From the NCBI RefSeq assembly GCF_003946205.1, contig NZ_RHOS01000001.1, forward strand, positions 1-64,000: a stretch of 64,000 bases of DNA. The letters run 5' to 3'. This stretch comes from Companilactobacillus keshanensis (GTDB taxonomy: Bacteria; Bacillota; Bacilli; Lactobacillales; Lactobacillaceae). Made by a program: the position numbers and the translations under genes. This document shows, piece after piece, positions 24,336 through 33,641 of this stretch; position 1 is the first letter of the stretch; every line of letters begins with the position of its first letter. Below the pieces are notes generated by a model. The model saw only the letters and a program-made list of their open reading frames with translations. It had not been told where the DNA came from and ran no database searches.

Positions 24336-25503
24336 GTATCATACCTATTTTCCCTAAACGACCTCTGAGAATGTGTAACGGGTCATACGCGATGAAGATT
24401 GCTAGCATGATCGAGATAACGATATCTAAACGCCATGGATATTGTAAAACCTTTAGCGGCGTCTTATCGATTAGTCCCCATGGGAAAATTCTGGTACTCA
24501 TAACTAACAAACCGGCACCTAGTAATGAGAAATGCTTAACCGCAGTGTTGTCGATTTTCTTATAACTAGCAAAAATTATCACTGCCAAGGTCATCATTAA
24601 CAGGCCAATTACTGGTTGTGTAACGACGTTATTCAAACTGGCATCGATCAAATCTTGCAGTTCCAGTGCACCTGCAGAAAGACTGATAGCCGAATGTGAT
24701 AAGTTAAAATCTGTGTGTTTCATTTGTTCCATCATTGGTAAGAAGTATGCCAATGACAGTAATAACGAAGTAATTGCTGCATATAATAATGATAAAAGAC
24801 GTTTTGGATGGATCTTTAATTCTTTATATTGACATAACGCAATCAGAACAATAACAATTGCCACCAAAACTGGTGATAGAGCATGTGAATAAATAATGGC
24901 TGTCATTCCGATAGTTAGATACCACCAATTTTGACGCTTGCCATAGAAAATCTCATAAATCCCTAAAAAGGCAATTGGCAAAAAGACAAACACAAGTAAT
25001 TCACCAACGTCATGACGGAACAACAAATTGTGTAAACGATAAGTCGATAATGTATAAACAAAACTAAATACCAAACTGTTCCAGTATTTTTTACTTACCT
25101 TCAAATAGCTTAAAAACGATGTTGAAAATGTCAAAACATTTATTAGAAAATAAAATGCAATAAAAGTTTTAGCCATTGAAAAGCCCATCAACCTAAAGAT
25201 AGCCGCTGGATAGATCATTATATTTGAGTAGAAAATATTTGAAATATAACCAAAGCCATCAATAAATGACATATTGACCCAAGGATAATATTGATTATGT
25301 TTGATGGCTTCATACAATCCTTCAATCCTCATAGCATGGAAACGATTATCACTACTACCTAAATATGACCAAAATTGGCCATGATAGAGTTCAGTAAAAT
25401 AAACTGATGCTATACTCGCCACCACAAAAACAATTAATGTGGCAATGGTTATCAAAGTATATTTAAGATACTTGTTACTTCGAATCTTTGAATTATCCTG
25501 CAT
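24304..25503 (-). pseudogene. Polytopic membrane protein (PTPS_related/YfhO-like), frameshifted
   Basis: 399 residues with about ten membrane helices. DNRFHAMRIEGLYEAIKHNQYYPWVNMSFIDGFGY after helix 1 is the extracytoplasmic first loop seen in membrane glycosyltransferase-like proteins of the 6-pyruvoyl-tetrahydropterin-synthase-related family. The frame breaks in a late helix (GRYVIDCLS then stop), and the true continuation is in the overlapping downstream ORF. Could be a recent mutation, an assembly error or programmed frameshift; there is no obvious slippery run. GGGGAG precedes the ATG. Confidence 0.7.
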
Positions 25504-25558
25504 TATTAATACTCCCCTAAAATTTTAACGCTATTACTCATTATACAAGACTGGGTCA

Positions 25559-25593
25559 ATAAAAAAAGAGTACCGGAAAATTTCCAGTACTCA
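25559..25593 (-). terminator. Terminator after the FeS-type gene
   Basis: Minus-strand stem GAGTACTGGAAA with TTTCCGGTACTC followed by TTTTTTT. Confidence 0.85.
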
Positions 25594-25606
25594 ACAATTT
25601 TAAACT

Positions 25607-25969
25607 TTATTTAGATTTTACTACGCCAAAATCAATAATATTGACGCAATTATCAATCATTTCATGGTCGTTCTTTAAAACGAGCAATTGTGTCTTAGGA
25701 TTCACTTTAAGCTCAAGACCAGCTTGTAAGAATTCGGACGCACTTTCTTTAAAATAGATGTCTCCCAATGAACTATTCAATTTAATTGAATAATCCGAAA
25801 CATCCTCGCAACTATCTACAATTATCACACGAAACTTAGTGATCAAAGCGCAGTCCCCTTCTCCTGAAAAGCGTCCCAGGCCGTCATCAAGATCAAGAAT
25901 TATCTTTTTCCCTTTTTCTGCATAGGCCACTAATTTGTTCTTGGCCTCTGTCGTTAACTTAATTCTCAT
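25607..25969 (-). CDS. Iron-sulfur-cluster-biosynthesis-like protein (HesB/IscA-related, Cys-poor)
   Basis: 120 residues resembling the Lactobacillales FeS-biosynthesis-family protein: LTTEAKNKLVAYAEKGKKIILDLDDGLGRFSGEGDCA, then a beta-rich half with KLNSSLGDIYFKESASEFL. The canonical C-terminal CGCG-type ligands of IscA are not present, so cluster carriage is doubtful. ATG at 25969 is chosen with GAGGTG 6 nt upstream. It is 16 nt downstream of the preceding membrane-protein gene and closes the operon. Confidence 0.6.
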   Translation of the reverse strand: MRIKLTTEAKNKLVAYAEKGKKIILDLDDGLGRFSGEGDCALITKFRVIIVDSCEDVSDYSIKLNSSLGDIYFKESASEFLQAGLELKVNPKTQLLVLKNDHEMIDNCVNIIDFGVVKSK

Positions 25970-25985
25970 GACTAACACCTCACTA

Positions 25986-26798
25986 TTAGTACTTATACTT
26001 CATGGTACTCCCCCAGTCGATCACACTTAGGATCAATACCATAAAAACAATTGATATGTAACTGAGGAATATGCCATTGAGAACATTATAAAGTACATCA
26101 TGCAAATTGTATTCGATATTGCTCGAAATGAGGTTTTGCATAGGAAAATAAATAAATGCCAATAAAATCGCTAATAATATTGAGGTACAGATTCCAACAG
26201 TTCCCAAATGATGGAAGAACAACATGCTGGAACCTACTTTAGCTCGTAACCTAATTGCTAATAACACAAAAATTATAGCCAAGACGATAATCGTTGCCTT
26301 AATAATTCCACGAACTTTTTTTATGGCAATGGAAAGATTATTTATCGGTCCCAAATCATCGTCGATCATCTGGTTCATTAAATCTTTATTGACGCTAACC
26401 GTCTGATTGATCTCTGCATCAAGATTCAATCCTTGCTTTTTGGAGGCTCGCTTTAGATTACCACCAATAGTATCCAAAATTGAGCTACCAACGGTCAATT
26501 TAGAATCATCATCATACATTTCGTCCACAGAAGTATTTATTATTTTCTTAACATCATTTTTGCTAAGACTAGTTGAAATACTAGAGACCGACGAATAGCT
26601 ATTTACTAATCTACTCAATTTTTGGTTAGAGTAACTGCGTATCAAAGAAACATTTTCATCACTAGAAACGACCTTTTTTACGTAATTCCCGTTCAAAACT
26701 GTAGTCAGAGTTATCCCTAAAAATACGATCAGCATAAGACAAATTGATAATAAAAATAGGGTAAAACCGTGCCTGTTATATGATAATGACTTACTCAT
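25986..26798 (-). CDS. Membrane protein of unknown function
   Basis: 270 residues that I do not recognise. One helix at about 12-34, a Ser/Asp-rich extracytoplasmic region of about 130 residues (YVKKVVSSDENVSLIRSY onwards), then three further helices (about 166-185, 200-222, 238-262). The layout resembles stress- or secretion-related membrane proteins but no motif is decisive. It begins 2 nt after the HAD phosphatase stop, so the HAD, this gene and the FeS-like gene appear to be one operon. Confidence 0.75.
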   Translation of the reverse strand: MSKSLSYNRHGFTLFLLSICLMLIVFLGITLTTVLNGNYVKKVVSSDENVSLIRSYSNQKLSRLVNSYSSVSSISTSLSKNDVKKIINTSVDEMYDDDSKLTVGSSILDTIGGNLKRASKKQGLNLDAEINQTVSVNKDLMNQMIDDDLGPINNLSIAIKKVRGIIKATIIVLAIIFVLLAIRLRAKVGSSMLFFHHLGTVGICTSILLAILLAFIYFPMQNLISSNIEYNLHDVLYNVLNGIFLSYISIVFMVLILSVIDWGSTMKYKY

Positions 26799-26800
26799 AA

Positions 26801-27463
26801 TTACTTCTCCATAGCTATTTTAGTGATGTCAGATGGTTTGTTTACAATCCATTCTGATTTGGCATCAACTAGTTCTTGTCGTTTGCCAAATCCATAAGTA
26901 ACACCGATTGCTTTCAAGTTATTCTTGTGTGCCCCCACAATATCACTACTTCTATCCCCAACCATGACTAGATTATTAGGATCTAGTTCCACGGAAGTCT
27001 TAGCTATACCGTATGAAATAACATCTTCTTTTAGAGAACGTGTTTTTTCATCGTCTGTTGCTCCGAATACATGTCTAACATAAGGTTTCATATCTAAATG
27101 GTCAACTATTTTCTTAGCAACACTTTCTGGTTTTGATGTGGCAATAAATACTTTCTTACCATTATCATTCAGATTTTTAAGCATATCGTAAACGCCATCA
27201 TAGACGCTTAATTCTTGCCATCCCTTATCCATGTAATAATCATGAAAAATTGAAACCCGACGTTGAGTTTCAGGATCACTGCTATTCAAATTATCATACT
27301 TTTCAAAAGAATAACTAATAGTTGGTCCAATATATGTTCTCAAAATATCGTCATCGTGAGGAACATAGCCCAAAACTTCTTTATACATGTACTTTAGGCC
27401 GTTAACGATTCCCTTTTCTGAGTCAATAATTGTCCCATCCAAGTCAAAAAATAAGTTATTCAA
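26801..27463 (-). CDS. HAD superfamily hydrolase (phosphoglycolate-phosphatase-like)
   Basis: 220 residues with all HAD motifs: FFDLDGTIIDSEKGI (motif I, nucleophile Asp), FIATSKPE (motif II), KPESVAKK (Lys), and MVGDRSSDIVGAHKNNLKAIGVTYGFG (motif IV). The alpha-helical cap is of the Gph/PgmB type. The substrate is a small phosphorylated metabolite; phosphoglycolate or pyrophosphate is usual in this subgroup. It starts with TTG, with AAAGGATG 8 nt upstream. First gene of a three-gene unit. Confidence 0.88.
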   Translation of the reverse strand: MNNLFFDLDGTIIDSEKGIVNGLKYMYKEVLGYVPHDDDILRTYIGPTISYSFEKYDNLNSSDPETQRRVSIFHDYYMDKGWQELSVYDGVYDMLKNLNDNGKKVFIATSKPESVAKKIVDHLDMKPYVRHVFGATDDEKTRSLKEDVISYGIAKTSVELDPNNLVMVGDRSSDIVGAHKNNLKAIGVTYGFGKRQELVDAKSEWIVNKPSDITKIAMEK

Positions 27464-27552
27464 AATAAATTCATCCTTTTGTGTTAAATTTTAAGTAGTA
27501 CAGCAAATTATATAGCATTGGCTATAAAATAACTAATAGTCGTAGGTAATCT

Positions 27553-29880
27553 ATGGTAAAAATTAAGAAAAACACTTCATATACCGACATAGATTCTGGT
27601 CTTTCAAGTGAAGCCGTTCAAACTAAAATAAATCAAGGATTAACAAATGTCCAAATAAAAAAACTATCCCGTTCGATTTCCCAAATAATCGGAAGTAATC
27701 TTTTTACACTCTTCAACTTATTAAACTTGGTAATTGCTCTTTTAATCTTTTGGACTGGTTCCTATCGAAATCTCTTCTTTCTTGGACCCGTAATTGCCAA
27801 TATCATTATCGGAAGTTTTCAAGAGATCCGTTCCAAATTAACAATCGACAAAATCAGTTTGGTCAATGTTCAAGACTTTCCAACTATCAGAAATGGAGTA
27901 AAAAACGATGTAGCCGTCGAAGATCTAGTTCAAGACGACATTATTATTCTAAAACGTGGAGATACCGTCCCTGCTGATGGTATCGTTCGTTCAACCAATG
28001 GACTCCAAACAAATGAATCAAGCATTACCGGTGAATCTGATACGATTACTAAAGAGATTGATGAACCGGTTTACTCGGGTAGCTTTATCATTGCTGGACA
28101 TGCCAAGGTTCAGTTGACTAAAGTCGGTATGAATAGCTTTATTTCACAATTATCCTCCGCTGTCAGTAAAAACAAACGCTCAGTTAGTGTCCTAATGAAA
28201 ATTATTAACAACATCATTAAAATTTTAACATACACTATCGTCCCAATCGGGCTTCTTTTGTTTTTCCGTTCATATTTTCAAAATCATAATATTGCAACAT
28301 CGATCTTGGGAACATCAGCCTCCGTTATAGGCATGATTCCTGAAGGGTTGGTTTTATTAACCTCAGTGGCCTTGGCTACTGGTGCTTACAACCTTTCTAA
28401 AAAGAATATTCTTGTTAGATCATTGAGCGCAATTGAAACACTGGCTAGGGTTGACACACTTTGTCTAGATAAAACCGGTACCATCACAACAGGAAATTTA
28501 AATGTTAAAGAAATCCTTCCATATAATAATTTTTCAGAAGAACTCGTTAAGAAAACAGCTGCTAAAATTGTCGAGGCTACTGAAGAAACAAATGCTACAG
28601 CTGAAGCAATTAAAAAATTAAATAGTGCTGTTTTGAATATAAAAATAAAACGTGTTATTCCCTTCTCATCGGAAACTAAATATTCTGGTTTCATTGACCT
28701 AAATGGATCTAGATATATCATGGGAGCCCCTGAGTTCATCATCAAACGACCTTCAGATGAATTAAGTAATACGATTCAAACCGCTGCTAAGCAAGGATTT
28801 AGAGTCATTGCTGTTTTAAAGGACGACACATTGGTTGGTTTGATCAAAATTGCTGACGAAGTTAGAAAACAGGCACCGGCAACTTTTAGTTACTTAAAGA
28901 ATCAAGGCATCGACCTCAAAATAATATCTGGTGACAACCCAGTAACAGTTGCTAATGTTGCCAAGCAGGCTGGAATTGATTCTGGCCAAAATTACATCGA
29001 CATGAGTTCAGTCGAAGATGATTGCGACTATCCTGCGCTAGTTGATAAATACAAGATTTTCGGACGAGTTAGACCTAGTCAAAAAGCAGATTTGATAAAA
29101 GCTATGCAAGATAATGGGTTAACTGTTGGTATGACTGGTGACGGTGTTAATGACGTTTTGGCGATGCGTCAATCAGATTGCAGTATCGCCATTGCTGGTG
29201 AAAGTGATGCCGCTGAGGCCAGTGCCGATTTTGTACTCCTTAATCGAAATTTTGACTCAATGATCTTCATGCTAAACGAGGGTCGAAGAGTTATCAATAA
29301 CGTTGAAAGAGTTGCCTCGCTATATCTTATAAAAACTATTTATTCAGTTGTCCTGGCCATTATATTTATAATTTTGGGGACCGGCTATCCTTTCCAACCT
29401 TCGCAATTAACACCAATAAATGCTCTAACAGTTGGAATACCAACCTTCATTTTGGCGTTAGAACCTAATTACACGCCACCAGCTGGTAGGTTCATGAGAA
29501 ATGTTATGGAAATTGCGTTGCCGGCCGCTATCTGCAATATTTTACTAATTTGTGGAATAGTCTTCTTTGGTGGAAAAATGAATATTCCATTTATTACTAC
29601 CTCCACTCAATCGGTATTTGTGATCGGTCTGATAGGTTATTGTGCATTGCTTTCGATCAGTCGTCCTTTAATAATTCGTAAAAAAGTTATGATCAGTGTT
29701 TCCTTTGCAATTTTTGCAATATTGTTTCTTTTTGGAACCTCATTATTCGGTATTCAGAGTATCCTGAATTGGAACTACATCATAATTTACATCGTGACCC
29801 TTGTTATCATCTGGCCGTTATTCATGTTTATGCGTGAAGTATTGGGTCGAAGAGTTTTCTCTAGAATAAATTGGAAATAA
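27553..29880 (+). CDS. Cation-transporting P-type ATPase (CtpE-like)
   Basis: 775 residues. Phosphorylation site DKTGT with Asp306, actuator-loop TGES in SSITGESDTI, MIPEGLVLLTSVAL in the fourth helix region, and hinge MTGDGVNDVLAMRQSD. The PEG instead of the CPC motif of heavy-metal pumps argues against Cu/Zn, and CtpE-type Ca2+ or Mg2+ transport is plausible. Only about 35 residues precede the first helix. The ribosome site is weak (TAGGTAATCT-ATG). It is divergent from the HAD operon. Confidence 0.9.
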   Translation: MVKIKKNTSYTDIDSGLSSEAVQTKINQGLTNVQIKKLSRSISQIIGSNLFTLFNLLNLVIALLIFWTGSYRNLFFLGPVIANIIIGSFQEIRSKLTIDKISLVNVQDFPTIRNGVKNDVAVEDLVQDDIIILKRGDTVPADGIVRSTNGLQTNESSITGESDTITKEIDEPVYSGSFIIAGHAKVQLTKVGMNSFISQLSSAVSKNKRSVSVLMKIINNIIKILTYTIVPIGLLLFFRSYFQNHNIATSILGTSASVIGMIPEGLVLLTSVALATGAYNLSKKNILVRSLSAIETLARVDTLCLDKTGTITTGNLNVKEILPYNNFSEELVKKTAAKIVEATEETNATAEAIKKLNSAVLNIKIKRVIPFSSETKYSGFIDLNGSRYIMGAPEFIIKRPSDELSNTIQTAAKQGFRVIAVLKDDTLVGLIKIADEVRKQAPATFSYLKNQGIDLKIISGDNPVTVANVAKQAGIDSGQNYIDMSSVEDDCDYPALVDKYKIFGRVRPSQKADLIKAMQDNGLTVGMTGDGVNDVLAMRQSDCSIAIAGESDAAEASADFVLLNRNFDSMIFMLNEGRRVINNVERVASLYLIKTIYSVVLAIIFIILGTGYPFQPSQLTPINALTVGIPTFILALEPNYTPPAGRFMRNVMEIALPAAICNILLICGIVFFGGKMNIPFITTSTQSVFVIGLIGYCALLSISRPLIIRKKVMISVSFAIFAILFLFGTSLFGIQSILNWNYIIIYIVTLVIIWPLFMFMREVLGRRVFSRINWK

Positions 29881-29947
29881 ACCTCTATCTACAAAAATAA
29901 AAAAATTAACATGATTCTATTTCAGTAACTAAGGGAGAAATTACAAG

Positions 29948-30787
29948 ATGAAAGAAAACATTGATCAAGACATGATCGACAATCAGGCTAATTGGAATGA
30001 TCGTGCTGAAGTACATATTAAATCCAAATTTTATGATGTTGATAACTTAGTCAAAGATAACTCCGAAATTTCGACAGTAGTTAAGCATGATTATGATGTA
30101 CTCAAACCATTTCTTCCTAACCAAAGCGTTGTCGGACTAGATTTGTTACATCTCCAATGTCACATTGGAACAGACACCCTATCTTGGAAACGTCTCGGAT
30201 CAAAGAAAACCTTCGGATTAGATTTCTCTGAAAATTCTTTACTTTATGCCCGACAAATTGCTGCAAAAGCTAACGCTGATATAACTTACGTACAAGGAGA
30301 CGCAAGATTTGCATCAAGTAAAATTTCTAACAAATTTGACGTCATTGTGACAAGTATTGGAACTATAACCTGGCTTCCAGATTTAAAAGACTGGGCAAAT
30401 TCCATCTATGAATTGTTAAAAGATGATGGAACTTTCATGATTCGTGATGACCATCCGCTTTTGGCTGCATTAAACTTCGAATCTATGAATATCACAGCAG
30501 ATTACTTCAATACCAACGTTGATACTTATGACAGTGACGAATCGTACACTGATAATGTCGGTCCCAAAATCGCACATACCAAAAATCACAATTGGAATCA
30601 TGATTTCCAGGAGATCACTACTGCATTATTAAATGCCGGTTTGAATATTGAATTTTTAGGTGAATATCCTACGGCCGAATGGCCAGCCCTGTCTAATCTC
30701 ATTCAAACTGATGATGGTTACGTTCTTCCAAAAGATGCCCCAAAAATCCCGTTAACCTTTGCAATAGTGGCTAAGAAATGTAAATAA
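29948..30787 (+). CDS. Class I SAM-dependent methyltransferase
   Basis: 279 residues. VGLDLLHLQCHIGTDTLSWKRLG is motif I in the variant form of this family, TFGLDFSENSLLYARQIA motif II, and FDVIVTSIGTITWLPDLKDWANSIYELLKDDGTFMIRD the post-motif region. The target substrate is unknown. GGGAGAAA lies about 10 nt before the ATG. It follows the P-type ATPase by 67 nt and ends at a strong terminator. Confidence 0.87.
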   Translation: MKENIDQDMIDNQANWNDRAEVHIKSKFYDVDNLVKDNSEISTVVKHDYDVLKPFLPNQSVVGLDLLHLQCHIGTDTLSWKRLGSKKTFGLDFSENSLLYARQIAAKANADITYVQGDARFASSKISNKFDVIVTSIGTITWLPDLKDWANSIYELLKDDGTFMIRDDHPLLAALNFESMNITADYFNTNVDTYDSDESYTDNVGPKIAHTKNHNWNHDFQEITTALLNAGLNIEFLGEYPTAEWPALSNLIQTDDGYVLPKDAPKIPLTFAIVAKKCK

Positions 30788-30842
30788 TCAAACGTATCTA
30801 CACTAACCTATCCAAAAAAATTAGGTGACACATTATCAGATA

Positions 30843-30888
30843 CAAATACAACCAGTAATCGAATTTGATCACTGGTTGTATTTTATTT
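30843..30888. terminator. Bidirectional terminator
   Basis: ATACAACCAGT(A)ATC with GAT(C)ACTGGTTGTAT and T-rich ends, between convergent genes. Confidence 0.85.
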
Positions 30889-30895
30889 GCAGAAA

Positions 30896-31543
30896 TTAAA
30901 TGTATTTAATCCAATCATTAACTTGTTTACCAGCACGATCGACTTTATTACCATCAACTATCAGTGCAGGTACAAATGTATTATTAGTCGAACCTTGTTG
31001 CTTCAATATTTCTTTAATCACTTGAACACTATCACCTTGTCCATATCCTCCTTCGCTCATGAAAGGGGCAATTCTTTTATTTGATAATTGATTGCCATAA
31101 GTATTTAGAAACGATGTCATTGGATGTGATAACGTCATAGCCCAAATTTGATATCCCAAATAGATTGTTTTGTATTGGTCAAGATTTGGTAGTTGCATAT
31201 ATAATTCTGGATAATCCTGATTTTCTCTTTCAAAATTAGCTCGTGATAATGTCTTAGAATAATTGCTTGGATAGGGATCCTTCACAATGACTTCCAAAAT
31301 ATCAGCATTTGTTTCTCTTTCAACTTTACTAGCCAATAATTCTGTACTACCTGATCTTGAAAAGTAAATAATAATACTTTCAGCAGAGTCAGTTAACTTT
31401 CTAGTAGGTTGATTATCTTTGTTAGTATCCATGCCATCAGATAAGGTTCCTGCTCCGTTACCCCACTCGATACTAGACTTCCCTAATTGATAAACTGTGA
31501 CTTTTTGTCCATCAATTGTTGCATTTTGAAATTCATTGTTCAT
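30896..31543 (-). CDS. Flavodoxin family protein
   Basis: 215 residues. ESIIIYFSRSGSTELLASKV at about 55-75 is the FMN phosphate loop of flavodoxin-like proteins, and TIYLGYQIWAMTLSHPMTSFL the second FMN loop. It belongs to the longer type used by lactobacilli as an NAD(P)H-linked reductase. ATG at 31543 is set by GGAGG 8 nt upstream. It is 19 nt after the glcU/gdh scar ORF and probably driven by the LysR-type promoter at 31814-31879. Confidence 0.85.
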   Translation of the reverse strand: MNNEFQNATIDGQKVTVYQLGKSSIEWGNGAGTLSDGMDTNKDNQPTRKLTDSAESIIIYFSRSGSTELLASKVERETNADILEVIVKDPYPSNYSKTLSRANFERENQDYPELYMQLPNLDQYKTIYLGYQIWAMTLSHPMTSFLNTYGNQLSNKRIAPFMSEGGYGQGDSVQVIKEILKQQGSTNNTFVPALIVDGNKVDRAGKQVNDWIKYI

Positions 31544-31562
31544 TTTTCTATCCTCCAATTAA

Positions 31563-31769
<207 letters not shown>

Positions 31770-31813
31770 TTACACTTCCATATTCTTGTATATATCTCTC
31801 AAGCGATGAACAT

Positions 31814-31879
31814 AGTATATGACCGTTTCAGAGATAAAAAAATTACTAGATAAACATGGCAGTATACGTTTATCGTATG
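31814..31879 (-). promoter_or_regulatory. LysR-type operator and promoter upstream of the glcU/gdh scar and flavodoxin
   Basis: Dyad TATACG-TTTAT-CGTATG (31863-31879) and, 44 nt to the left, a -10 box TATACT (minus, 31819-31814). The -35 region is poor, as in activator-dependent promoters. The same dyad, flanking AGATAAACATG and the same spacing recur at 35958-36023 next to lysR. Confidence 0.75.
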
Positions 31880-32107
31880 CTATTGAAATAACGCTTATAC
31901 ATGCCGGTTTATAAAATAATAATGATAAAAAAAGATTGTTTCTCACTGCAATATTTCGGTTCTTTCTCAAGTTTGGTTATAACGGCAAAATTTTATTATT
32001 TACTGAAGGTTGAACGGTGAAAAATTAATCTAACAATTGTTATTACAGGCTTCGAGTTAATTTATTTAAATAATCGGAAATCTTCATTTTATTCCGCTAT
32101 TAAAAAA

Positions 32108-32292
32108 AACTAGTTGGAAGAACTGAGAGTATTCATTTGCAGCGAAAGTAGCGTTATTGCTTTAGCAATTACACCACCGGACGTGTTGAAGACTCGCGGG
32201 TTTTGCGAGGCTTCAACCGAGGAACGAGTTCGCACTTTGGCTCGAATCGTACCGCGCAGCAATTGAATACTCTCAGTTCTGGAAACGGCATA
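32108..32292. repeat. Structured dispersed repeat, copy 1
   Basis: 185-nt element matching the second copy at 33372-33557 over its whole length in the same orientation. Ends AACTAGTTGGAAGA and GGAAACGGCATA are shared. The outermost stem GAACTGAGAGTATTCA/TGAATACTCTCAGTTC is 16 bp and perfect; inside it are a hairpin around a GAAA loop and a GTTGAAG/CTTCAAC stem. ORFs across it are incidental. Confidence 0.85.
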
Positions 32293-32430
32293 CTTAACTA
32301 AACTGTAGCTAACATAATGTCTGCTATTCATTTGTTTATTATTTCGAAAAATGACTTGATTTCCAAAATAATACCTGCTATTCTATCAAATATAGTAAGC
32401 CGGCTAATTACTTTTATGGAGGTGTTTATA

Positions 32431-32967
32431 ATTTCAACCAATTTTGATTTTAACGATCGACCAGACGCAGCTCGAATCTCACTAGTTGCAGGATCATCAG
32501 GAGAGGCAGAATTATCTGTGCTGTTCTTAAATTTTCAATGGGCATACAGAGAAATGCAAAGACAATACGACCAAATTTTAGCAAATTCAGATTTGACCGA
32601 ATCAAAATTCATCATCTTGATGTTTCTCGGACAAGCTAATCAAAAACAACTATCCCCTTCGGAGATAGCTGATAAATTGGGAGCAACCAGAGCCACTGTC
32701 ACGAAATTACTCAAAGGACTAGTCGCAAAAAAATGGGTACAACGTCTAGCGTCTGACACTGACAAACGTTCAGCCATGATCCAATTGACTGAATTAGGAC
32801 AACGAACCGTGACACAGTTTCTACCCCACAATTTTTCAGCAGTCCAAACAATTATGGGGACACTGTCAACTGACGAAGTGACACAACTAAACAAACTTCT
32901 AAAAAAAGTAAATCAAGGAACACAACATTTAAAACAACAATTGGAGAATAATAATAATGCAAAATGA
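32431..32967 (+). CDS. MarR family transcriptional regulator, probable ATT start
   Basis: About 178 residues. MarR fold: FNFQWAYREMQRQYDQILANSDLTESKFIILMFLG, then the winged helix LSPSEIADKLGATRATVTKLLKGLVAKKWVQRLASDTDKRSAMIQLTELGQ. GGAGGTG is followed 7 nt later by ATT (32431). The only upstream ATG (32416) overlaps that ribosome site, so ATT is the best-spaced start. The start is therefore uncertain. It overlaps the rhodanese gene by 11 nt, and the pair lies between two repeats. It likely regulates its own operon. Confidence 0.85.
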   Translation: MSTNFDFNDRPDAARISLVAGSSGEAELSVLFLNFQWAYREMQRQYDQILANSDLTESKFIILMFLGQANQKQLSPSEIADKLGATRATVTKLLKGLVAKKWVQRLASDTDKRSAMIQLTELGQRTVTQFLPHNFSAVQTIMGTLSTDEVTQLNKLLKKVNQGTQHLKQQLENNNNAK

Positions 32968-33319
32968 AAAAATTGACTTTTTAAAAACTTATCTTAGCTT
33001 ATACATCGATCACAATACCGTACTTGCTGATATGCAAAAACCAAATTCAAAGTATGTGGTACTTGATGTTCGTAATGCACCTGCAGCAATCAAAAAGGAT
33101 CAGATCAAAGGTGCCATGGCCATACCAGCAAAAGATTTAGCTCAACATCTTGAAGAATTGGACAAGTCAAAAACATATGTAGTCTATGACTGGACAGCCG
33201 GAACTACTCTTGGCAAAGTTGCATTACTACAATTAATGTCAGCTGGATTTGAAGCATTCGAATTGTCATGCGCACTTGAAGGATGGAAAGGGATGCATCT
33301 TCCAGTTGAGAAAATTTAG
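32957..33319 (+). CDS. Rhodanese-like protein without the catalytic Cys
   Basis: 120 residues with a rhodanese fold: KYVVLDVRNAPAAIKKDQIKGAMAIPAKDL and the active-site loop position TYVVYDWTAGTTLGKVAL. Sulfurtransferases have Cys at the start of that loop (YC...G); here Asp78 occupies it, so thiosulfate:cyanide activity is not expected. ALEGWKGMHLPVE is the usual C-terminal element. It overlaps the MarR gene by 11 nt, so the product may act with that regulator, for instance as a sensing domain. No other candidate Cys lies in the loop. Confidence 0.87.
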   Translation: MQNEKIDFLKTYLSLYIDHNTVLADMQKPNSKYVVLDVRNAPAAIKKDQIKGAMAIPAKDLAQHLEELDKSKTYVVYDWTAGTTLGKVALLQLMSAGFEAFELSCALEGWKGMHLPVEKI

Positions 33320-33371
33320 AACGCAATAACTGAATATACCTTTAGATTCAAATCGCAAAATATTATTAAAA

Positions 33372-33557
33372 AACTAGTTGGAAGAGCTGAAAGTATTCAT
33401 TTGCCGCGAAAGTGGCGTTAGAACTTTACACTTACACCACCGGGCGTGTTGGAGACTTACCGGTTCGGGGTTCGGCTTCAACCGAGATTCGAGACCGCCT
33501 TTTGGCTCGAATCATACCGCGCAGCATATGAATACTTTCAGCTCTGGAAACGGCATA
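33372..33557. repeat. Structured dispersed repeat, copy 2
   Basis: 186-nt copy of the element at 32108-32292. Outer stem GAGCTGAAAGTATTCAT/ATGAATACTTTCAGCTC is 17 bp and perfect; two base pairs differ from copy 1 on both strands at once (A-T to G-C and G-C to A-T), keeping pairing. Inner stems also persist: CCGC-GAAA-GTGG and GATTCGAG/CTCGAATC. Not a coding region. Confidence 0.85.
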
Positions 33558-33590
33558 ATGCATCAAACTTTCAACTTTTAGTTCAAAACA

Positions 33591-33638
33591 AAAAAACTAC
33601 ACACAATTAATTTTCCAAATAATTGTGTGTAGTTTTTT
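33591..33638. terminator. Bidirectional terminator
   Basis: Stem AAAACTACACACAATTA with TAATTGTGTGTAGTTTT, T runs on both strands, between the repeat and the SDR gene. Confidence 0.88.
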
Positions 33639-33641
33639 AAA

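Noticed and set aside
31770-31970. 66-codon minus ORF upstream of the glcU/gdh scar
   Set aside because: It covers the operator and -10 box; no ribosome site and no family resemblance.
32250-32275. T-box-like TACCGCG in repeat copy 1
   Set aside because: The preceding TGG and the rest of the T-box antiterminator are absent, and the copies are not in a common leader position.
32110-32331. 73-codon ORF inside repeat copy 1
   Set aside because: Incidental reading through a structured non-coding repeat; its frame is not preserved in copy 2.
32108-33557. Composite transposon formed by the two repeats
   Set aside because: No transposase, no clear terminal inverted repeats beyond the RNA-like stem, and no target duplication; recombination between repeats remains possible.
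33378-33581. 67-codon ORF inside repeat copy 2
   Set aside because: Same reason; the protein is an artefact of stem-forming sequence.
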